Shown here: positions 26,940 to 28,249 of the stretch, one piece after another | Layout: the number at the start of each line of letters is the position of its first letter | Numbering within the stretch: the stretch's first letter is position 1 | NCBI GenBank assembly: GCA_905221605.1 | Contig: CAJNDS010001219.1 | Coordinates: 1-28,249, forward strand | DNA: 28,249 nucleotides | Direction of reading: 5' to 3' | Origin: Symbiodinium natans | Lineage: Eukaryota > Sar > Dinophyceae > Suessiales > Symbiodiniaceae | Notes under the pieces: generated by a model | Database searches by the model: none | What the model saw: the letters and a program-made list of their open reading frames with translations, nothing else | What the model was told of the DNA's origin: nothing | Made by a program: the position numbers and the translations under genes

Positions 26940-28170
26940 AGACCGACTCCCTAAATCCTTTAACCATATTCGCACAATTTTCCATTGCATAAACCCCTAT
27001 TTCCGAAAAAATGAAGCCTGTTCCCAAAATCCTGCTCGTTAGGTCCGAAAGCACGGGATCCCTACATCGTATTCCCTAAATCATATTCCCTCAGTCCCTT
27101 ATTCTGGGGCGGGCGGGCGGGGGGGCCGTGGGTCACTAAATGGCTCACTAAGTCTTCTCGCTAAAGCCTAAAGAGCGGGGTCCCTAAATCATATTCCCAT
27201 GATTTTAAAAGCCCTAAAGAGGGAAGTCTTGAACTTCTGAAGAGGAGAGCCGCTGCATTCTCAAAGAATTACTACCTCCACATTTAAAGAAATATTTTTC
27301 GTCGAAAATCCGGCTGTGAGACTGCTTTCCATTACGGGGGTTTCCGTATGGGAAAATACCGCCACATTGAAAGAATATTTTCCGGGGGTGTTCAAAAATC
27401 TGTCTGCAGGCTTCGTTTTTGATTTCTGAGCTGCAGTCTGGATCGTCGAAACTACAATATATTCCTAATGTGCTTAATAGAGAATGCATACATTGCCATG
27501 GTCTCATTATTGCAGTGCCCTGCCTTTCTTACTTATTGCGGTGGGCCGGGGGTCCCACCAATTAAACAGATGCTCGGATAAAATCTTATCGGGATCCCTA
27601 GATCTGGTTCCCTGAAATTAACTCGCTAAGGCCGCCTAAAGGGGGGGGGGGCTAAATCCTAAAGAGGAGGTCCCCTAAATCCTAAAAAGCATTCCCTTAG
27701 TTTTACTCTCTAAATCCTATTGCTTAAGCCTTAAAGAGGGGTGTCCTAAAGAGGGGGATCCTTACTGTAAATCTTAAAAATGAGCCTCTCCTTCTACATC
27801 ATAAAACAAAGAACCTTGCTCAGTAGATCTTATCGCTAAAGTCAACAAAGAAGGATCCCTCAATCTTATTCTCTTAATTTTACTCCCTAAATCCTATTGG
27901 GGAAGGGGGGGTGGGAGGGAGTCACCAAATCCTAAAGAGGGAACCTAAAAAATAGCCTTAAAACCCCAAAAATGAGACCCCCCCCCCTAACTCATACAAA
28001 AGCCCACCTTGCTCAATAAATCTTCTCGCTAACGCTAAAGCCTTAGCGATAAGGTTTGGGCTCCCTTAGAAAATAGGATTTGGGAACTAAGCTTTGGGAT
28101 GCTCCCCACTTCAGCGCCTATTCCCTAAATCCTGCTCGCCAAAAAGTCCTAAAGAGCGGGATCCAATATA
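26940..28170. repeat. Degenerate CCTAAA/AAAGAGGG-rich tract, no gene seen
   Basis: Diverged units of the type CCCTAAATC-TATTCCCTAAA and CCTAAAGAGGGGGTCC recur irregularly. An internal duplication (CCACATT-AAAGAA-TATTTTC) lies at 27279-27410 and creates a repeated FF-CGG peptide on the minus strand. G11-12 and C8-10 runs are scattered through the tract. Confidence 0.5.
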
Positions 28171-28184
28171 ATGATGAAATATGT

Positions 28185-28224
28185 CCGATTCAAACTTGAA
28201 TCGGCCGATTCAGTTTTGAATCGA
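28185..28224. repeat. Two tandem hairpins
   Basis: CCGATTCAA-AC-TTGAATCGG (28185-28204) is followed at once by CGATTCA-GTTT-TGAATCG. Both share the CGATTCA/TGAATCG arms. Purpose unknown. Confidence 0.55.
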
Positions 28225-28249
28225 CCCTCAAACTAAAGATTGAAGTCGT

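Noticed and set aside
27214-27507. 97-residue minus-strand frame with a repeated FF-CGG peptide
   Set aside because: The peptide repeat comes from a DNA duplication in a degenerate repeat tract; nothing else supports a gene.
1-28249. tRNA, rRNA or other structured RNA genes
   Set aside because: No recognisable tRNA boxes or rRNA segments were seen by eye; a covariance-model scan was not possible here.

Overview
The window looks like nuclear DNA of a dinoflagellate, most likely a Symbiodiniaceae-type genome. The reasons are dense interstitial TTTAGGG/CCCTAAA repeats, a long Ty1/copia polyprotein, and spliced genes whose introns start with GC or GA far more often than GT and end with AG followed by an exonic G. 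Nothing bacterial or organellar is seen.

Layout. (1) 1-3975: the 3' part of a Ty1/copia polyprotein (end of integrase, an embedded 2-oxoglutarate/Fe(II)-oxygenase-like domain, reverse transcriptase, RNase H, and an unusual C-terminal tail with hydrophobic segments). A possible 3' LTR runs directly into telomere-type repeat. (2) 4321-5476: telomere-type repeat interrupted by a G-run/C-run block with inverted 10-bp ends. (3) 5477-12357 and (4) 20150-25345: two same-strand paralogous genes, each cut into 10 or 11 very small exons (about 40-110 nt). Their introns are largely built from telomere-type repeat. No exon is visible as a long ORF; I found them by pairing short unique islands between the two halves of the window. 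Joined, they give a protein of about 253 residues that I recognise as an aspartate/glutamate racemase-superfamily (arylmalonate decarboxylase/hydantoin racemase-like) protein. Copy 2 closes perfectly in frame (762 nt including stop) and keeps both catalytic-type cysteines. Copy 1 has lost both. (5) About 13180-17660, between the two genes: a block without telomere repeat, holding an intronless ORF with a C-x5-R / GRHRSV motif, a weaker ORF and several small duplications and palindromes. (6) 25362-28249: repeat arrays, including TTTAGGGG and TTAAGGGG variants and a 28-bp higher-order unit, an AT microsatellite, and a degenerate CCTAAA-rich tract.

The most unusual signal is the intron architecture. 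In seven of the ten introns of copy 1 the donor side carries a TTTAGGG array and the acceptor side a CCCTAAA array, so each pre-mRNA intron could fold back on itself and bring its non-canonical splice sites together. Copy 2 shows this only in intron 1; its other introns are mostly one-sided. Exon borders are my reading by eye and have no transcript support here.
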